A stretch of 64,000 bases of DNA from CAYTLW01 sp964438735. GTDB lineage: Bacteria > Myxococcota_A > UBA9042. The notes beneath the pieces were generated by a model. That model made no database searches. It saw only the letters and a program-made list of their open reading frames with translations, and was not told where the DNA came from. Where the stretch lies: assembly GCA_964438735.1 (NCBI GenBank), contig CAYTLW010000019.1, forward strand, positions 1-64,000, read 5' to 3'. Positions 1 through 9,926 of the stretch are shown here, in pieces. Within the stretch, counting starts at the first letter, position 1; every line of letters begins with the position of its first letter. The position numbers and the translations under genes were made by a program.

Positions 1-150
1 GTGGGCCATCTCGTCGACCGTCGCCGCGGGGTGGGCCATCTCGTCGACCGTCGCCGCGGGGTGGGCCATCTCGTCGACCGTCGCCACGTGGTGGACCGTC
101 TCGTCGACCGTCGCCGCGGGGTGGACCGGGACGCCGGCCATCGCCACGCG
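1..150 (-). repeat. 30-bp tandem repeats encoding PPRGDGRRDG
   Basis: Units start at 1, 31, 61 and 91, and a degenerate one at 121. Each is 30 bp and begins GTGGGCCATC or GTGGACC on the plus strand. On the minus strand each unit encodes ten residues, so the array keeps frame. Only the right part of the array lies in the window. Confidence 0.9.
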
Positions 151-1108
151 GGGGGCCACGTCGGTTGTCTCCACGGGGCGGTGCACCACCGCGACGATCT
201 CCGCGCGGCGGACCGCCGCGACCGGATTCGCCGCGGGGAGGGCCACCGGATCGGTTACCGTCCCGCTGCCGGCCGCGGTCGCCCGGGCCTTGTCCAGGTC
301 GTTGGCCAGGGCCGCGCCGACGCTCGCCGACGTTGCCCGGCCGCGACACTGGATGCCTGCCGGGCGGCTTCAGGTCGACCGGATCCGGCGAACGCGAACG
401 CGCCGGCGCGATCTCGGGTTTGACCTCCGCTTTGGCTTCCGCTTCAGCTTCGGCTTCGGCTTCCTGGGCCGCATCGGCGGCGGCCAGGGCTTCGGCCAGC
501 CCTTGGGGATCGTTGTCCGCCCGCCAGCAGCCGACCCGGAAGGCGCGCCACAGGCCGCTCATCCATGAGGTCGCCACTTCGAGCCGACAGCCACCCTGTA
601 GCAACACGTCGCGATCGAAGTGCAGATGCACCCGCACCTCGTCGCCATCTTCGGTCACGCTGGCACCGGCCTCCGCCAGGCCCTCCAACAGGGCCGCTCG
701 AACGGTCTGGTCAAAGCGGGCGCCGGCGGGCAGGCGGAGAAGCAGGCGAACGCCGTCGCGGTGGATCTCCACGCCCATGTGCACGTGGCTGTCGAGCGGC
801 CTTTCGATGGCCAGCGCAGAGTCGAAACGAACCATGCGCTCGCGTTCGGTCCGCTTGCGGCACCACACCGCCCACTGTCGATCGACCTTGTGGCGGTTGA
901 AGAAGTTCGGATGGTCGCGGCTGGTCCAGATCTCCAGGCCGGCGGTATCCAGGGCGCCGCCGACCGCGATCTGCTCCAGCAAGGAGATGAGCCGACGCCG
1001 AACGCGGCCGCGCTCGAGGTTGAACCGCTTCGATGCCCACTTCTTGGGCTCGTAGGCGGCAAAATCAACCGCCTCCCACGCCTCGAAGCGCTCCTGGAAC
1101 AAGCCCAC
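1..1108 (-). CDS. Hypothetical protein with C-terminal PPRGDGRRDG repeats (partial, runs off the left edge)
   Basis: A minus-strand reading frame stays open from a GTG at 1108 to the window edge (369 codons seen, no stop reached). GAGGG lies a few bases before the GTG, and the gene follows ilvE by about 23 bases, so the two are probably co-transcribed. Residues 1 to about 150 look folded and charged (for example FEAWEAVDFAAYEPKKWASK and WTSRDHPNFFNRHKVDRQW). An Ala/Glu-rich stretch (AEAEAEAEAKAEVKPE) follows, then an Arg/Gly/Pro-rich tail with the decapeptide PPRGDGRRDG repeated in tandem to the edge. I do not recognise the N-terminal domain. RG-rich tails are often RNA-binding or disordered, so an RNA-associated role is only an inference. 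Base composition matches its neighbours. Confidence 0.72.
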   Translation of the reverse strand, partial: MGLFQERFEAWEAVDFAAYEPKKWASKRFNLERGRVRRRLISLLEQIAVGGALDTAGLEIWTSRDHPNFFNRHKVDRQWAVWCRKRTERERMVRFDSALAIERPLDSHVHMGVEIHRDGVRLLLRLPAGARFDQTVRAALLEGLAEAGASVTEDGDEVRVHLHFDRDVLLQGGCRLEVATSWMSGLWRAFRVGCWRADNDPQGLAEALAAADAAQEAEAEAEAEAKAEVKPEIAPARSRSPDPVDLKPPGRHPVSRPGNVGERRRGPGQRPGQGPGDRGRQRDGNRSGGPPRGESGRGGPPRGDRRGGAPPRGDNRRGPPRGDGRRPGPPRGDGRRDGPPRGDGRRDGPPRGDGRRDGPPRGDGRRDGP

Positions 1109-1131
1109 GTCGCCCTCTGGTGTCCGGTTCG

Positions 1132-2076
1132 CTAGACGTCGTAGTGAGTCAGCCAGTGCGCGTAGCGCTCCTGGCGACCATAGACCACGTCGAAGTAGAG
1201 CGTCTGCAGGCGCTCGGTCACCGGCCCACGTCCGCCGATGCCGATCTGCCGGCGATCGACCGAGCGCACGGGCGTGACCTCCGCCGCAGTGCCGGTGAAG
1301 AAGACCTCATCCGCCATGTAGAGCTCATCGCGAGCAAAGGCGCGCTCGGACACCGTGTAGCCCAGGTCGCGGGCGAGCTCGATGATCGTGGCCCTTGTGA
1401 TGCCCGCCAGGATGTTCATGCCCAGCGGCGGCGTGATGATCTCGTCGGACTTGACGATGAAGAGGTTCTCACCGGACGCCTCGGTCACGTAGCCCTGCTC
1501 GTTGAGCAGGATGGCCTCGGCAAACCCGTTCAACAGCGCCTCGCGCTTGGCCAGGATCGAGTTGACGTAACCGCCGGTCAGCTTGCCCTTGGACATGACG
1601 CCGGAGTGGCCGGGCCGACAGTAGGACGAGATGCAGGCGTCGATGCCCTGGGTCAGCCCCTCTTCGCCCAGGTAGGCGCCCCATCGCCAAGCGGCGATCA
1701 TGGCGTGGACCGGATTCTTGCGCGCGCCGACGCCCATGGCACCAGCGGCGATGTAGACCACCGGCCGGATGTAGCCGGTGTCCAGGCCGTTCTCGCGCAG
1801 GGTGGCGATGCAGGCGTCGAAGATCTCGTCTCCGTCGTGCATCAACGCCTTGCCGATGGTGATGATGTGGCAGCTGGCCATCAGGCGATCGACGTGCTCG
1901 CGCAGGCGGAACACGGCGCCCCGGCCCTCGCCCAACTTGTAGGAGCGGATGCCTTCGAACGCGCCCAGCCCGTAGTGGAAGCTGTGCGTCAGGTGGGACA
2001 GTCGCGCGCCTTCGACGCCGACCATCTCACCGTTGAGCCAGATCCTCGCGGCGAGGTCTTCAGCGGGTAGTGTCAT
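1132..2076 (-). CDS. ilvE: Branched-chain amino acid aminotransferase
   Basis: This 314-residue class IV PLP aminotransferase interconverts Leu, Ile and Val with their 2-oxo acids in the cytoplasm, using glutamate/2-oxoglutarate. The N-terminus carries IWLNGEMV and the substrate-loop motif HYGLGAFEGIRSY. The PLP-lysine region reads SKGKLTGGYVNS, and the class IV signature is YVTEASGENLFIVK. TGTAAEVTPV near the C-terminus is typical of IlvE. The ATG at 2076 has GGAGG about ten bases upstream; a further in-frame start 35 codons upstream lacks both homology and a good site. The length is normal for the family. The partial gene downstream follows closely. Confidence 0.93.
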   Translation of the reverse strand: MTLPAEDLAARIWLNGEMVGVEGARLSHLTHSFHYGLGAFEGIRSYKLGEGRGAVFRLREHVDRLMASCHIITIGKALMHDGDEIFDACIATLRENGLDTGYIRPVVYIAAGAMGVGARKNPVHAMIAAWRWGAYLGEEGLTQGIDACISSYCRPGHSGVMSKGKLTGGYVNSILAKREALLNGFAEAILLNEQGYVTEASGENLFIVKSDEIITPPLGMNILAGITRATIIELARDLGYTVSERAFARDELYMADEVFFTGTAAEVTPVRSVDRRQIGIGGRGPVTERLQTLYFDVVYGRQERYAHWLTHYDV

Positions 2077-2322
2077 CGAGCGTGCCTCCTTCGCCTCATA
2101 CAAGGGCCCGGGTGGTGGGCGCCTCGCAGAAACCGGGCGACAGTCTAGCCGACATGGGCAAAACGGAGCAATGGCCGGCATGGGGCAAGGCGCCCTGAAA
2201 AGACCCGGATCAAGCCGCCTCCTTGAGGGGGTTCATGGGGCTTGCGTCGCGCGACCAGCCGTGATCCAAACTTGCCAATCAGGCCCCCCATGCCATACAC
2301 AGCGAACGCTTGGAGGATGAAG

Positions 2323-3732
2323 ATGAACGAAGGAAAACTGGCGATCGTGGTCCTGGCCGCAGGGCATGGCACCCGGATGAAGAGCACCACCCCCAAGGTG
2401 CTGCACCCCGTGCTGGGCGAGCCCATGGTTGGCCACGTGCTGCGCCTGGCCGAAGCGTTGACGCCCGATCGCATCGTGGTCGTCACCGGCGCCGGTCGCG
2501 AGGCGGTGGAAGGCTGGCTGCACGGCCAGACCTGGTCCACCGATCTGCGCACCGTCGAACAGGTCGATCCCCGCGGCACCGGCCACGCCGCGCAGTTCGC
2601 CCTGGCCGAGCTCGACGGCATGAACGAGGTCCTGATCCTCTATGGCGACGTGCCGCTGCTGCGTCTGAACAGCCTGCGCGACCTGCTGTCGGCGCGCGGC
2701 GATCGTCCGCTCTCGCTGCTGGTCGCCAAGGTGCCCGATCCGACCGGCTACGGCCGCGTGCTCTGCGATGACGAGGGCCTTATCGAACGTATCGTCGAAC
2801 ATCGCGACGCCAGCGACGCGCAACGACAAGTCGACGTGGTCAACGCCGGCATGATGGTCACCGATCGCGCCTTCCTGGAGCAGGCGCTGGCGCGGCTGGA
2901 ATCCAATAACGACCAGGGCGAGCTCTACCTGACCGACCTGGCCGAGCTGGCCGCGACCGCCGGCACGCCGGGCACGATCTCGGTGTTGCAGGACTGGACC
3001 GAGATGCAGGGCATCAACAACCGGGTCCAGTGCGCCGAGGCCACCGCCGTGCTGCGCCAACGCGTCAACACCGGCCACATGCTCGCCGGGGTCGGCATGG
3101 ACGAACCCGACAGCGCCTGGATCGAGGCCGGCGTGCAGATCGAGCCCGACGCCAGTATCGGCCCCGACTGCGAACTGCGCGGCGCCACAACCATCGCCCA
3201 GGGCGCCCGCATCTCGCGCGGCAGCGTGCTGGTCGACACCAAGGTGGCACAGGATGCCCTGATCAAGCCTTACTGCGTGATCACCGAATCCGACGTCGGA
3301 CCGAACACCCAGGTCGGCCCCTTCGCCCACCTGCGTCCGGGCACGACGCTGCAGAACAAGGTCAAGGTGGGCAACTTCGTCGAGACCAAGAAGGCGTTGT
3401 TGCGCGATGGCGCCAAGGCCAGCCACCTGAGCTACCTGGGCGATTGCGACATTGGCGCCGCCAGCAACATCGGCGCCGGCACCATCACCTGCAATTACGA
3501 CGGCACGCACAAGCACAAGACCGTGCTCGGCAAGGGCGTCTTCATCGGCAGCGACACCCAGTTGGTGGCGCCGGTGAACCTGGGCGATGGCGCCTACGTG
3601 GGCGCTGGCGGCACCATCACCGAAGATGTGCCCGCCGGCGCGCTGGCCCTGTCGCGGGCCCGACAGCGCAATATCGAGGGCTGGGTAGCCCGCAAGCAGG
3701 CCAAACTCGCGGCGGCCAAAGAGGGCAAGTAG
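2323..3732 (+). CDS. glmU: Bifunctional UDP-GlcNAc pyrophosphorylase / glucosamine-1-P acetyltransferase
   Basis: GlmU acetylates glucosamine-1-phosphate and then couples it to UTP, giving UDP-GlcNAc for peptidoglycan and lipopolysaccharide. The N-terminal nucleotidyltransferase domain has the signature LAAGHGTRMKS followed by PKVLHPV, and YGDVPLL further on. The C-terminal half is a left-handed beta-helix with hexapeptide repeats (for example GPFAHLRPGT, KVGNFVETKKA, GAGTITCNYDG). Length is 469 residues, close to the usual 455-470. Two ATGs stand six bases apart at 2317 and 2323; GGAGG at 2312-2316 abuts the first and is six bases from the second, so 2323 is preferred. glmS lies 136 bases downstream on the same strand. 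Confidence 0.96.
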   Translation: MNEGKLAIVVLAAGHGTRMKSTTPKVLHPVLGEPMVGHVLRLAEALTPDRIVVVTGAGREAVEGWLHGQTWSTDLRTVEQVDPRGTGHAAQFALAELDGMNEVLILYGDVPLLRLNSLRDLLSARGDRPLSLLVAKVPDPTGYGRVLCDDEGLIERIVEHRDASDAQRQVDVVNAGMMVTDRAFLEQALARLESNNDQGELYLTDLAELAATAGTPGTISVLQDWTEMQGINNRVQCAEATAVLRQRVNTGHMLAGVGMDEPDSAWIEAGVQIEPDASIGPDCELRGATTIAQGARISRGSVLVDTKVAQDALIKPYCVITESDVGPNTQVGPFAHLRPGTTLQNKVKVGNFVETKKALLRDGAKASHLSYLGDCDIGAASNIGAGTITCNYDGTHKHKTVLGKGVFIGSDTQLVAPVNLGDGAYVGAGGTITEDVPAGALALSRARQRNIEGWVARKQAKLAAAKEGK

Positions 3733-3868
3733 CACCGGGAATACTGATCCCCGGCCGGGAATTCGGCAACGTAAGGCCTGGAACGCAGCCGCCAAAATAT
3801 GGCGCGCAGCGGCCCCAGGACGTAGCTTCTCATCGACCCGGCCCCGCTGGCCCAACAGGACGGCATTT

Positions 3869-5698
<1,830 letters not shown>

Positions 5699-5707
5699 CG
5701 GCGGTGA

Positions 5708-6376
5708 CTACTCAGAAGGCTCCGTGTCGACGACGACGGCTGAAGCGGCTTCCTCTTCGTCCTCATCGACGACTTCGGGCTCGATCACGCCCTCTTCTTG
5801 CTCTCGCCAGGACTCGTTGACCACTTCGGCGGCGGCTTCGGCGGCGACTTCGGCGGCGGCTCTGGCCGTGGCGGCGGTGGCTTCGGCGAGGCGCTCGACC
5901 AGGGAGCGCACGGCGCGGCGGCGTCGGGATCGCGGCGCAGTGCCTTCTTCGACGTCGGACTCATCGTCCAAGTCGTCGTCTTCGGCGCCGAGCAGATCTT
6001 CAGCGTCCCCATCGTGCACCACGCGTGGACCGGCGCCGGCGCGGACCTTGGCCCGCAGGGTGCCGTCCTCGTTGGGTACGAAGCGCACCTCGGTGCGGAT
6101 CTCAAACGAGACGCTGGTGAGGATCTTGGCCAGCTCTTCGCCGACGTTCAGGTTCTCCAGGAAGCTGTGGATCTCGCGACCCAGGATGGCCACGGCCTCC
6201 TTGCGGGTGGCATCGACGCTGGCCACGGCGTGGTTGAGCAGATCCTTCTCGGCGACGGCGCCAACGACCGTGCGCACCCCTTCCTCGGTGGTGGCGATGG
6301 TGCTGATGGAGGTCTGCACAGCCTTGCGGACCAGGTCCTGCAGCAGGCCGCGATCCTTGTCGTCGATGGTGGCCAT
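5708..6376 (-). CDS. Hypothetical helical protein with an acidic C-terminus, coupled to nuoI
   Basis: A 222-residue protein with no signal peptide or membrane segment. Residues 1 to about 110 form a predicted helical region (AEKDLLNHAVASVDATRKEA, HSFLENLNVGEELAKIL) ending in a beta-like segment (EIRTEVRFVPNEDGTLRAKV). The rest is low-complexity: an Asp/Glu stretch near residue 130, an Arg cluster (RSRRRRA), an Ala-rich helix and an acidic tail. Its ATG shares one base with the TGA of nuoI (TGATG), so it is probably translated with the complex I genes. I do not recognise the family. An assembly or regulatory role tied to complex I is only suggested by position. Confidence 0.75.
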   Translation of the reverse strand: MATIDDKDRGLLQDLVRKAVQTSISTIATTEEGVRTVVGAVAEKDLLNHAVASVDATRKEAVAILGREIHSFLENLNVGEELAKILTSVSFEIRTEVRFVPNEDGTLRAKVRAGAGPRVVHDGDAEDLLGAEDDDLDDESDVEEGTAPRSRRRRAVRSLVERLAEATAATARAAAEVAAEAAAEVVNESWREQEEGVIEPEVVDEDEEEAASAVVVDTEPSE

Positions 6377-6930
6377 CAGTGGTGACCGCGGGTGCTCGGA
6401 TCGGCCTTGAAACGGCCGCCCTGGGGCGCGATCGTCAGTTCACCCAGCGACAGCAGGTCGATCTTGCCGGCGTTCTGGCTGCGCCGATCGTAGGTCGGCA
6501 GGGTGTGTTGGCCGCTGTCCATGCGGATGGCATCGCACGGGCATGCCTCGACGCAGAAGCCGCAATAGATGCACTTGAGCAGGTCGATCTTGAAGACCTT
6601 GGGATACTTCTCGATGCCCGTGTCGTCGTGTTCGGCGGCCTCGATCTGAATGCAATTGGCCGGGCAGGCGGTGGAGCAGAGCATGCAGGCCACGCAGCGG
6701 ACCTGCTCGTCCTGCCGCTTCATGAGGCGATGCTTGCCGCGGAAGCGATCGGGGTACGGGGTCTTCTGCTCGGGATAACGCACCGTCTGGGTGTCGTTGC
6801 GCCCCTTGATGCCCGGAATCGGCACGTTCTTGATGAACTGCTTGGTGGTCAGGGCGACGCCCTTGGCGATCTCCACCACGTAGGACTGGCGCACCAGGTC
6901 CATGTCTTTGCGGTCGACGACCTTGGCCAT
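6376..6930 (-). CDS. nuoI: NADH-quinone oxidoreductase subunit I (2 x [4Fe-4S])
   Basis: NuoI is the peripheral-arm subunit of respiratory complex I that carries clusters N6a and N6b and passes electrons toward NuoB and quinone. Two ferredoxin-type motifs are intact: Cys79, 82, 85 and 89 (CVACMLCSTACP) and Cys120, 123, 126 and 130 (CIYCGFCVEACP). The 184 residues match the family. The start ATG at 6930 has GGGGT upstream. The upstream gene nuoH is separated by an inserted 169-bp element, described separately. The downstream hypothetical gene overlaps its stop. Confidence 0.96.
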   Translation of the reverse strand: MAKVVDRKDMDLVRQSYVVEIAKGVALTTKQFIKNVPIPGIKGRNDTQTVRYPEQKTPYPDRFRGKHRLMKRQDEQVRCVACMLCSTACPANCIQIEAAEHDDTGIEKYPKVFKIDLLKCIYCGFCVEACPCDAIRMDSGQHTLPTYDRRSQNAGKIDLLSLGELTIAPQGGRFKADPSTRGHH

Positions 6931-6940
6931 GAATACCCCC

Positions 6941-7109
6941 TAGGAGCCTGTTGCTCTTTCCGCTCCGGCGCTTCCGGAGCGATCTTGCTGCGCGCTGCGG
7001 CCGCCGCAAGGGCTTGAATTGACTACGGCCAGTCCTGCTCCCTTGGGCGACCACATCGCTTGAACCTCGCTCGAAATCGCTCGGAGCTCCAATTCGCAAC
7101 AGGCTCCTA
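6941..7109. mobile_element. MITE-like element with 14-bp perfect inverted ends and flanking TA, between nuoH and nuoI
   Basis: Positions 6941-6954 (TAGGAGCCTGTTGC) are the exact reverse complement of 7096-7109. The outermost two bases on each side are TA, as expected for a TA target duplicated by IS630/Tc1-mariner-type transposition. Just inside, GCTCC and AGCGAT blocks recur imperfectly at both ends, so the inverted repeats may be longer. There is no coding capacity. If one TA and the interior are removed, nuoH ends in TAG followed by nine bases (GGGGTATTC) and the nuoI ATG, which is a normal operon junction. No second copy was seen in the window. It could also be a fixed regulatory hairpin. 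Confidence 0.65.
6962..6980. repeat. Hairpin inside the nuoH-nuoI element
   Basis: GCTCCGG at 6962-6968 pairs perfectly with CCGGAGC at 6974-6980 around a five-base loop. No T-run follows on either strand, so it is not a clear terminator. It appears to be an insertion within the left inverted end compared with the right one. Confidence 0.6.
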
Positions 7110-8189
7110 GAACCGATCGATGACGGCCAGCACAACGCCGGTGACCACCAGGTTCAGCAGCGCCGCCGGCAGCAGCATCCGCCAGCCGAGCTTCATGATC
7201 TGGTCGTAGCGGAAGCGCGGCAACGTCCACCTGATGGTCATCTGCAACCAGACCAGGAACAAGGCCTTGGCCAGGAAGGCGCCAACCTGCAACAGGACGA
7301 TGCCGATGGAGTTGCCCTCGACGCCAGGGATCTGCCAGCCACCCAGGAAGAGGGTCGCACCGACGCAGCCGATGAGCACGATCTCGACGAACTCGCTCAT
7401 GGCGAACATGCCGAAGCTCATGGCGCTGTACTCGGTCCAGTAGCCGGCGGTGAGCTCGCTCTCGGCTTCGGCCACGTCAAAGGGCGCGCGCTTGTTCTCG
7501 GCGATGGCGCAGGTCAGGTAGAGCACGAAGGCGAAGGGCTGGAGGACGATGCCCCAGGCCGGCAGCCAGCCGCCGATCAGGTCGCCCTGGGCGATGACGA
7601 TCTGCTGGATGTCGATGGAGCCGTAGATCATGAAGATGCCGATGAGCGTCAGGCCGAGGGCGACCTCGTAGGAGATCATCTGCGCCGAGATGCGCAGCCC
7701 GCCGATGAGCGACCACTTGTTATTGGATGCCCAGGCGCCGAGCACCGCGCCATAGACGTTCAGCGAGGCGATGGCGAAGATGAACAGGATGCCCAACGAG
7801 GTGGGACCCACCTGCAGGCGCAACACCGTGCCGTCACCAAGGATGACGTCGGGGCCGAATGGCACCGCCGCGAAAACCAGCAGCGCCGGCACCAGCGCCA
7901 GGGCTGGCGCGATGCGGAACATCAGCGGGTTCGCGGTCTGCGGCACGAAGTCCTCTTTGAGGAACATCTTGCCGGCGTCGGCGATCAGGTGAAGCAGGCC
8001 GCCGAAGCGCCACTGTCCCAGGTTGGCTCGAGCGGGGCCGATGCGATTCTGGATCAACGCCGAGTACTTGCGCTCGAGCCAGGTCAGCATGGCCGTGACG
8101 CCCATGGCGAAACAGAGCACGAACGCCGAGATCTTGATCATCGTCAGAATGACCATGTCCAGGGTCGGGTTGCCGGTGATGATGGGCAC
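7107..8189 (-). CDS. nuoH: NADH-quinone oxidoreductase subunit H
   Basis: NuoH is the membrane subunit of complex I that contacts the quinone-reducing module. The 360 residues form about eight transmembrane helices with conserved loops: WLERKYSALIQNRIGP, GLLHLIADAGKMFLKED, AENKRAPFDVAEAESEL and IRWTLPRFRYDQIM. Length and order of these motifs are normal. The TAG stop lies inside the right inverted repeat of the neighbouring element (7096-7109), yet the last residues (VIDRF) look native. nuoG ends 48 bases upstream. Confidence 0.96.
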   Translation of the reverse strand: MPIITGNPTLDMVILTMIKISAFVLCFAMGVTAMLTWLERKYSALIQNRIGPARANLGQWRFGGLLHLIADAGKMFLKEDFVPQTANPLMFRIAPALALVPALLVFAAVPFGPDVILGDGTVLRLQVGPTSLGILFIFAIASLNVYGAVLGAWASNNKWSLIGGLRISAQMISYEVALGLTLIGIFMIYGSIDIQQIVIAQGDLIGGWLPAWGIVLQPFAFVLYLTCAIAENKRAPFDVAEAESELTAGYWTEYSAMSFGMFAMSEFVEIVLIGCVGATLFLGGWQIPGVEGNSIGIVLLQVGAFLAKALFLVWLQMTIRWTLPRFRYDQIMKLGWRMLLPAALLNLVVTGVVLAVIDRF

Positions 8190-8237
8190 CTCACTCCTCC
8201 CGGGCGACCACGGCGGGCCGCCCTGCCGCGCTGCGAC

Positions 8238-9893
8238 TCAAACACAACCTCGTTGGATGGCGAACGGTCGTTGATGCGTCGGGTGCACGGTATCGGGCTC
8301 CCAGGTGTCGCTGCCCACTTCGGGCAGGGTCGGCCGCGCCTCACCCTCGCCGAAGGGCGCGCCCACGCTGCCGATGGCCGGCAGTTGCAGGCCCTTGAAC
8401 TCCGGCACCGCCTTGGCGATGGCTGCGAACAGCGTGATGGGATCGGTCTTGTCCAGGCCCGCGTCGAGCTCCAACGCGGCGGCCAGCTTGCCGGCCATGT
8501 CGGCCGGGGTGGGCAGCTTGGACGGTCCGAGCGGGCGGCCCAGACGCTGGACGAACCCCTGGCTGTTGACCACGGTGGCCTCACGCCGGTAGGGGCCGGC
8601 CACGGGCACGACCAGGGCGGCGGCTTCGCTGGCGGCCGTATCCACGTCGGTGATGACCGCGGCGGCTTCCAGGTCCGAGATGGCCTCCATGGCTGCATCG
8701 CCCAGGGCGACGTCGCCATCGACCAGGATCACCGCGTCCAGGGACTCGGCCACGGCCTCGAAAGTGGCAGGATCGCCCCACTCGTCGAGCACGGCTTTCA
8801 GGATCGCCTCGGCGCCCTTCCGGTTGGCGTCGCGGTCGGCGACCTTGAGCACATCGTCGCCTTGCCAGCCTTCGCGATCGAGCAGGTAGACCTTGGACTG
8901 CGAGGCCTTGGCCAGCTGCGCCCAGGCCCAGATGTCCTCGTTGGCCAGCGAAGCGGACAGGCCGATGGCCGGCCCTTCGGCGCCCTCGGCGTCGTCGTCG
9001 GCCCACCAGTTGGCGATGTCGGCGACCTGCGCATCCAGGGCCACGCCCTCGTCTTCGCCGCTGCGCGCGGTGGCGGCGCTCAGGCGGTTGTGCTCGAGCA
9101 TCCAGTCGCGCCCATCATCGCAGAGCCAGTAGGTGTTCACGGCCGGGTTGTAGCGCGGCACGACGCGCTCGATCTGGCCCTTGTCGCTGTCCACTCGCAG
9201 GGCGCAGCCGCGCGCGCAGCCGGTGCAGATCGAGTCCTTCTTGGCCAGGAACCAGACCCGCTTCTGGAAGCGGAAGCGGCGATCGGTGAGCGCGCCCACC
9301 GGGCAGATATCGACCACGTTCAGCGAGTAGGGATTCTCCAACTGGCGACCGGGGAAGGTGGCGATCTCGGCCGTGTTGGCGCGATCTTCGACGACCAGCT
9401 CGGGTCGACCCGCCACCTCGTCGCAGAAACGCACGCAGCGGGTGCACAGAATGCAGCGCTCCGAATCCAACACCACCCGCGGCCCCAGGGGCAGGGCCTT
9501 GTTCTTGGACACCTTCTGGTGGAAGAGGCGCGACGGCTGCATGGAGTAGGTCGCGTAGTGCTCCTGCAACACGCATTCGCCGGCCTGGTCGCAGACGGGG
9601 CAGTCCACCGGGTGGTTGAGCAGGATGAACTCCAGCACCGAGCGCTGGGTCTCCTTGACCTTGTCGCTCGTGGTGCTGACGGCCATGTCCTTACCGGCGC
9701 CGGTGTAGCAGCCGGGGACCAGCTTGGGCCAGCCCTCGACCTCGACCAGGCACATGCGGCAGTTGGCCGGGCGGCTCAGACCAGGGTGGTAGCAGAACAC
9801 GGGGATCGTGATGCCCAGACGTTTGGCCGCCTGCACGATCGTGGTGCCGTCCTCTACCGTGATCTCCTGGCCGTCGATAGTCAGCGTCGGCAT
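8238..9893 (-). CDS. nuoG: NADH-quinone oxidoreductase subunit G (short form)
   Basis: NuoG carries several Fe-S clusters that relay electrons from NADH. The N-terminal [2Fe-2S] Cys set (CYHPGLSRPANCRMCLVEVE) is followed by the His/Cys motif HPVDCPVCDQAGEC, then ERCILCTRCVRFC with DICPVGALTD, then a fourth Cys set (ICTGCARGCAL). Beyond about residue 260 comes a shortened molybdopterin-oxidoreductase-like region. At 551 residues it is much shorter than the roughly 900-residue enterobacterial NuoG, but short forms are common in other bacteria. The start MPTLTIDG follows the family pattern. nuoD stops 33 bases upstream. Confidence 0.94.
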   Translation of the reverse strand: MPTLTIDGQEITVEDGTTIVQAAKRLGITIPVFCYHPGLSRPANCRMCLVEVEGWPKLVPGCYTGAGKDMAVSTTSDKVKETQRSVLEFILLNHPVDCPVCDQAGECVLQEHYATYSMQPSRLFHQKVSKNKALPLGPRVVLDSERCILCTRCVRFCDEVAGRPELVVEDRANTAEIATFPGRQLENPYSLNVVDICPVGALTDRRFRFQKRVWFLAKKDSICTGCARGCALRVDSDKGQIERVVPRYNPAVNTYWLCDDGRDWMLEHNRLSAATARSGEDEGVALDAQVADIANWWADDDAEGAEGPAIGLSASLANEDIWAWAQLAKASQSKVYLLDREGWQGDDVLKVADRDANRKGAEAILKAVLDEWGDPATFEAVAESLDAVILVDGDVALGDAAMEAISDLEAAAVITDVDTAASEAAALVVPVAGPYRREATVVNSQGFVQRLGRPLGPSKLPTPADMAGKLAAALELDAGLDKTDPITLFAAIAKAVPEFKGLQLPAIGSVGAPFGEGEARPTLPEVGSDTWEPDTVHPTHQRPFAIQRGCV

Positions 9894-9926
9894 GTTCTTC
9901 CTCGAGCGATGGCGTCGGCGAACGAC

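Noticed and set aside
1..150. Regular 30-bp repeats that could suggest a CRISPR array
   Set aside because: Units are tandem without unique spacers and encode an in-frame decapeptide within a longer reading frame.
1..423. Plus-strand open frame over the repeats (GHLVDRRRGV pattern)
   Set aside because: It is the antisense shadow of the RGD-repeat gene; the minus frame has a ribosome-binding site and a non-repetitive N-terminal domain.
3733..3868. Possible glmS ribozyme upstream of glmS
   Set aside because: Only 136 bases are available and I see no glmS-ribozyme core; the ribozyme is typical of Gram-positive bacteria.
8238..9893. NuoG as a truncated pseudogene because of its short C-terminus
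   Set aside because: All Fe-S motifs are intact, the stop is clean and short NuoG forms are common outside enterobacteria.
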